34,644 nucleotides of DNA from Pseudomonadales bacterium (lineage in GTDB: Bacteria > Pseudomonadota > Gammaproteobacteria > Pseudomonadales > Natronospirillaceae): positions 1-34,644 of the forward strand of contig JALJPK010000038.1 in NCBI GenBank assembly GCA_022968985.1, written 5' to 3'. The notes beneath the pieces are model-generated. The model was given only the letters and a program-made list of their open reading frames with translations, was not told where the DNA came from and did not search any database. Position 1 is the first letter of the stretch, and every line of letters begins with the position of its first letter. Below are positions 32,897 to 34,644 of this stretch, in pieces. Both the position numbers and the translations under genes were made by a program.

Positions 32897-33355
32897 TTAA
32901 AATGGCGCAGGGCGAAAATTAGTTAAATCAAGCATAACCACAATCACTTCATTGTCACCTAGTTGGGTCACCATAAAAAAATCCAGATTGTTAAAAATAT
33001 CACGATTTTTATGTAATCCTTGGGGTGTATGGATCCACATAAGTAAACTAATATTCATTATTAACGTTAACCAAAAAACAATACGAAATTTTACTTTTTT
33101 GGTTTTATGGCGTAATCGTAACTGAGCGATAATCGCACCGGGCCAACCAAATAAAAGCGCACTAAGATGTAAGGTGTTTTCGGACACTCGCCAAGTATCA
33201 TTTTTAGCTGCTTTTTTATCTTTTGCGTATAAATAATACGATATTAAACTGGCTACAAAATATATCAATGTGATCAATAATGGGGTGTAACCAAGATAAT
33301 ATGAGCTGGTTAATATTAATAATAATATCCAGATTAGGCTGTGTTGAATTTTCAA
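32897..33355 (-). CDS. DUF1294-family membrane protein
   Basis: A 152-residue inner-membrane protein with two N-terminal spans (IWILLLILTSSYYLGY and LLITLIYFVASLISYYLY) and a third (FRIVFWLTLIMNISLLMWI). The DUF1294 signature is clear: YAKDKKAAKNDTWRVSE, then LHLSALLFGWPGAIIAQ and LRHKTKKVKFR. The function of the family is unknown. Many relatives carry a cold-shock domain in front; this one does not. The last 40 residues (IFNNLDFFMVTQLGDNE onward) are a non-membrane extension not typical of the domain. It is a single gene ending in its own terminator. Confidence 0.88.
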   Translation of the reverse strand: MKIQHSLIWILLLILTSSYYLGYTPLLITLIYFVASLISYYLYAKDKKAAKNDTWRVSENTLHLSALLFGWPGAIIAQLRLRHKTKKVKFRIVFWLTLIMNISLLMWIHTPQGLHKNRDIFNNLDFFMVTQLGDNEVIVVMLDLTNFRPAPF

Positions 33356-33739
33356 TTTTTTTCCTTTAACTTTCTCAAACGTCGCATGCTAAATTCGAAT
33401 AAAACAAAGTAGCAAACAATTGATTTAATTAAGTATTCTATATTATTAAAATAATATTAATTTTGTCCCAATAAAATCGGGCCCATGAATCCATTTGGTA
33501 GGTATTACAGGCGTCGGATCCCCGACGAGAAGATGTCGAGGATGACGGGACAAATGATCGATCTTAGTTATAGGAAATCAGATCCAATAGCTGTAAAACG
33601 AAAATCATAAAAGACAACAAGCTAATAACCACCGCTGTGTTATTCAAAAAATTAAAGAGGGTGAGAACTTGTTCTTTTGTATTTTGTTATGCAAAAAAAT
33701 CAAGCTTTTCAGCCGCAGGTTACAGGCCAACAGTTAAAT
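33356..33739. other. 384-bp intergenic region
   Basis: This lies between baeR's stop and the DUF1294 start. It holds the GC-richer 93-bp inverted-repeat element described separately, and otherwise AT-rich DNA. A 25-codon frame at 33532 has no real support. The promoter of the DUF1294 gene should lie in its left part. Confidence 0.4.
33462..33554. repeat. 93-bp GC-rich element with 8-bp terminal inverted repeats
   Basis: TTTGTCCC (33462-33469) is inverted as GGGACAAA (33547-33554). Inside is a perfect hairpin, CGTCGG-ATCC-CCGACG (about 33512-33527), and GTCGAGGATGACGGG. The interior is much richer in G+C than the surroundings, so it looks imported: a small non-autonomous repeat of the MITE or REP kind. 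Confidence 0.55.
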
Positions 33740-34402
33740 TCAAAGTGCGCGATACCCTGCGCCATAAACCGATCCAATCAATTCATGCTCAGGATCAAGT
33801 TCGTTAATCTTTTTACGTAATTTCTTAATATGGCTGTCAATTGTTCGATCCGAAACTACTCGGCCATCATCGTAGATATTATTCATTAACGCATTACGCG
33901 AGAATATTTTGCCCCGACGGTTGGTTAATGTCGCTAATAATTTAAACTCCACCGCTGATAATTCTACTTTTTTATTACCATAGAGCACACTTAATTCGTC
34001 TTCGTTTAATGTCAGTTTTGTTTGCTGGTCTGGCACTTGATTGTGTAATGTTCTTTTTAATACATTTTTGGCACGCGCAACAACTTCTCTTGGGCTATAC
34101 GGTTTGCAGATGTAATCGTCAGCACCTAATTCTAAGCCAATTAATCGATCTATTTCATCTACTTTAGCGGTAGTGATAATAAATGGGGTCTGTCTGAATT
34201 CTTTGCATAATGTTAAGCCGTCTTTACCGGGTAACATTAAATCTAGAATGATTAAATCCACTTTGTTTGAGTTTAACCATGGTAATACGTCGTCGCCATG
34301 TTCTATTAAATGCACCCAATATCGATTTGCTTCAAAATAGTCTTTTAATATATGACCCAATGTTGTTTCGTCTTCAACAATTAATATACGTGGTTCAGCC
34401 AT
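33740..34402 (-). CDS. baeR: OmpR-family response regulator BaeR
   Basis: BaeR is the regulator of the envelope-stress BaeSR system, which in enterics controls spy and the mdtABC/acrD exporters. It has 220 residues. The receiver has VEDE, the phosphoacceptor Asp in [17 protein letters not shown] and the lysine in [13 protein letters not shown]. The winged-helix output has [12 protein letters not shown] and [17 protein letters not shown]. The stretches [19 protein letters not shown] and [10 protein letters not shown] are nearly those of E. coli BaeR, which separates it from other OmpR-type regulators. It overlaps the baeS stop by eight bases. No mdt or spy gene is inside the window. Confidence 0.9.
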   Translation of the reverse strand: MAEPRILIVEDETTLGHILKDYFEANRYWVHLIEHGDDVLPWLNSNKVDLIILDLMLPGKDGLTLCKEFRQTPFIITTAKVDEIDRLIGLELGADDYICKPYSPREVVARAKNVLKRTLHNQVPDQQTKLTLNEDELSVLYGNKKVELSAVEFKLLATLTNRRGKIFSRNALMNNIYDDGRVVSDRTIDSHIKKLRKKINELDPEHELIGSVYGAGYRAL

Positions 34403-34644
34403 GTTTCATTTCCTTCAAAAATTCAATTGTGATATTCACTGCGCCTAAATGACTTTGAGTGGCGCTAATTTTACCTTGATGGGCACTGACTATATTTTTG
34501 CAAATCGATAAACCTAAACCACTGCCCCCCGTGCTTCGGTTACGTGAATTTTCAGCGCGATAGAGTCGCTCAAATAAACGCTCTAGTTGTTCGTCTGTTA
34601 CACCAGGCCCACTGTCTTGCCAGTTGATTATAATTAACTCGTTT
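34395..34644 (-). CDS. baeS: Sensor histidine kinase BaeS, C-terminal end (cut by window)
   Basis: Only the last 82 codons are inside the window. They contain the ATPase-domain boxes [17 protein letters not shown] (G1/F) and [18 protein letters not shown] (G2), then [17 protein letters not shown], all close to the E. coli BaeS C-terminus (DSAPGVSDDQLQKLFERFY and GSRNRASGGSGLGLAIC). The stop TGA (34395-34397) falls within the start of baeR, ATGGCTGA, so the two are translationally coupled. The sensor, HAMP and His-box parts lie beyond 34644. Confidence 0.9.
   Translation of the reverse strand, partial: NELIIINWQDSGPGVTDEQLERLFERLYRAENSRNRSTGGSGLGLSICKNIVSAHQGKISATQSHLGAVNITIEFLKEMKHG

Noticed and set aside
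33532-33609. 25-codon plus-strand ORF
   Set aside because: It begins inside the GC-rich repeat element and has no proper ribosome spacing.

Overview
The window is AT-rich chromosomal DNA from a free-living, probably marine or aquatic, Gammaproteobacterium. Grounds for this are a BaeS/BaeR-type two-component pair, MsrA translationally coupled to a YfcL-like protein, RecG and Gmk of gammaproteobacterial type, a PilZ protein, a GGDEF response regulator, a CHASE-domain hybrid kinase and a PomB-like stator protein. The AT richness and the density of signalling genes would suit an Alteromonadales-like lineage, but nothing here fixes the genus. I see no rRNA, tRNA, CRISPR array, transposase or phage gene.

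Layout. 1-2600: a degenerate receiver-domain protein with a decayed copy of its own 3' end beside it, and two small unknown proteins. 2799-7238: serC (the subtype first described from Methanosarcina), a 103-bp tandem repeat, a GNAT acetyltransferase, a small membrane protein whose 5' end looks copied from recG, then recG. 7376-11868: a small GG-motif protein, a chemoreceptor, and a hybrid histidine kinase with its periplasmic partner. 12238-15601: yfcL-like/msrA, a PilZ protein, a His-rich secreted protein, an M23 lipoprotein and a second small GG-motif protein. 15602-16399: about 800 bp without a gene, holding an 18-bp VNTR. 16400-23270: a PKD-domain lipoprotein, a REC-REC-GGDEF protein, cardiolipin synthase and a CHASE hybrid kinase. 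23349-27082: a heptanucleotide microsatellite, a decayed lysA tail, lysA with a divergent Lrp/AsnC regulator, a ThiD-like kinase and gmk. 32897-34644: a DUF1294 protein, baeR and the 3' end of baeS.

The most interesting locus is the tightly packed minus-strand operon 32360->27160. It encodes, in order: (i) an outer-membrane beta-barrel protein with a FlgO/TolB-N-like periplasmic domain; (ii) a TPR lipoprotein; (iii) a 639-residue inner-membrane protein that reads as the C-terminal periplasmic part of FliF, one membrane span, and the FliG middle and C-terminal (torque) domains in one chain; (iv) MotA; (v) MotB/PomB. Rotor, stator and outer-membrane parts are therefore together, with no export apparatus, hook, rod or filament gene. 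I propose a minimal, non-flagellar, ion-driven envelope motor. Homology is read by eye and the function is inference.

A second theme is small-scale duplication of gene ends. Decayed copies of the 3' ends of the first gene and of lysA lie just downstream of them, and a decayed copy of the recG promoter and 5' end now forms the start of a different ORF. Several inverted-repeat elements and short tandem repeats lie in intergenic DNA.
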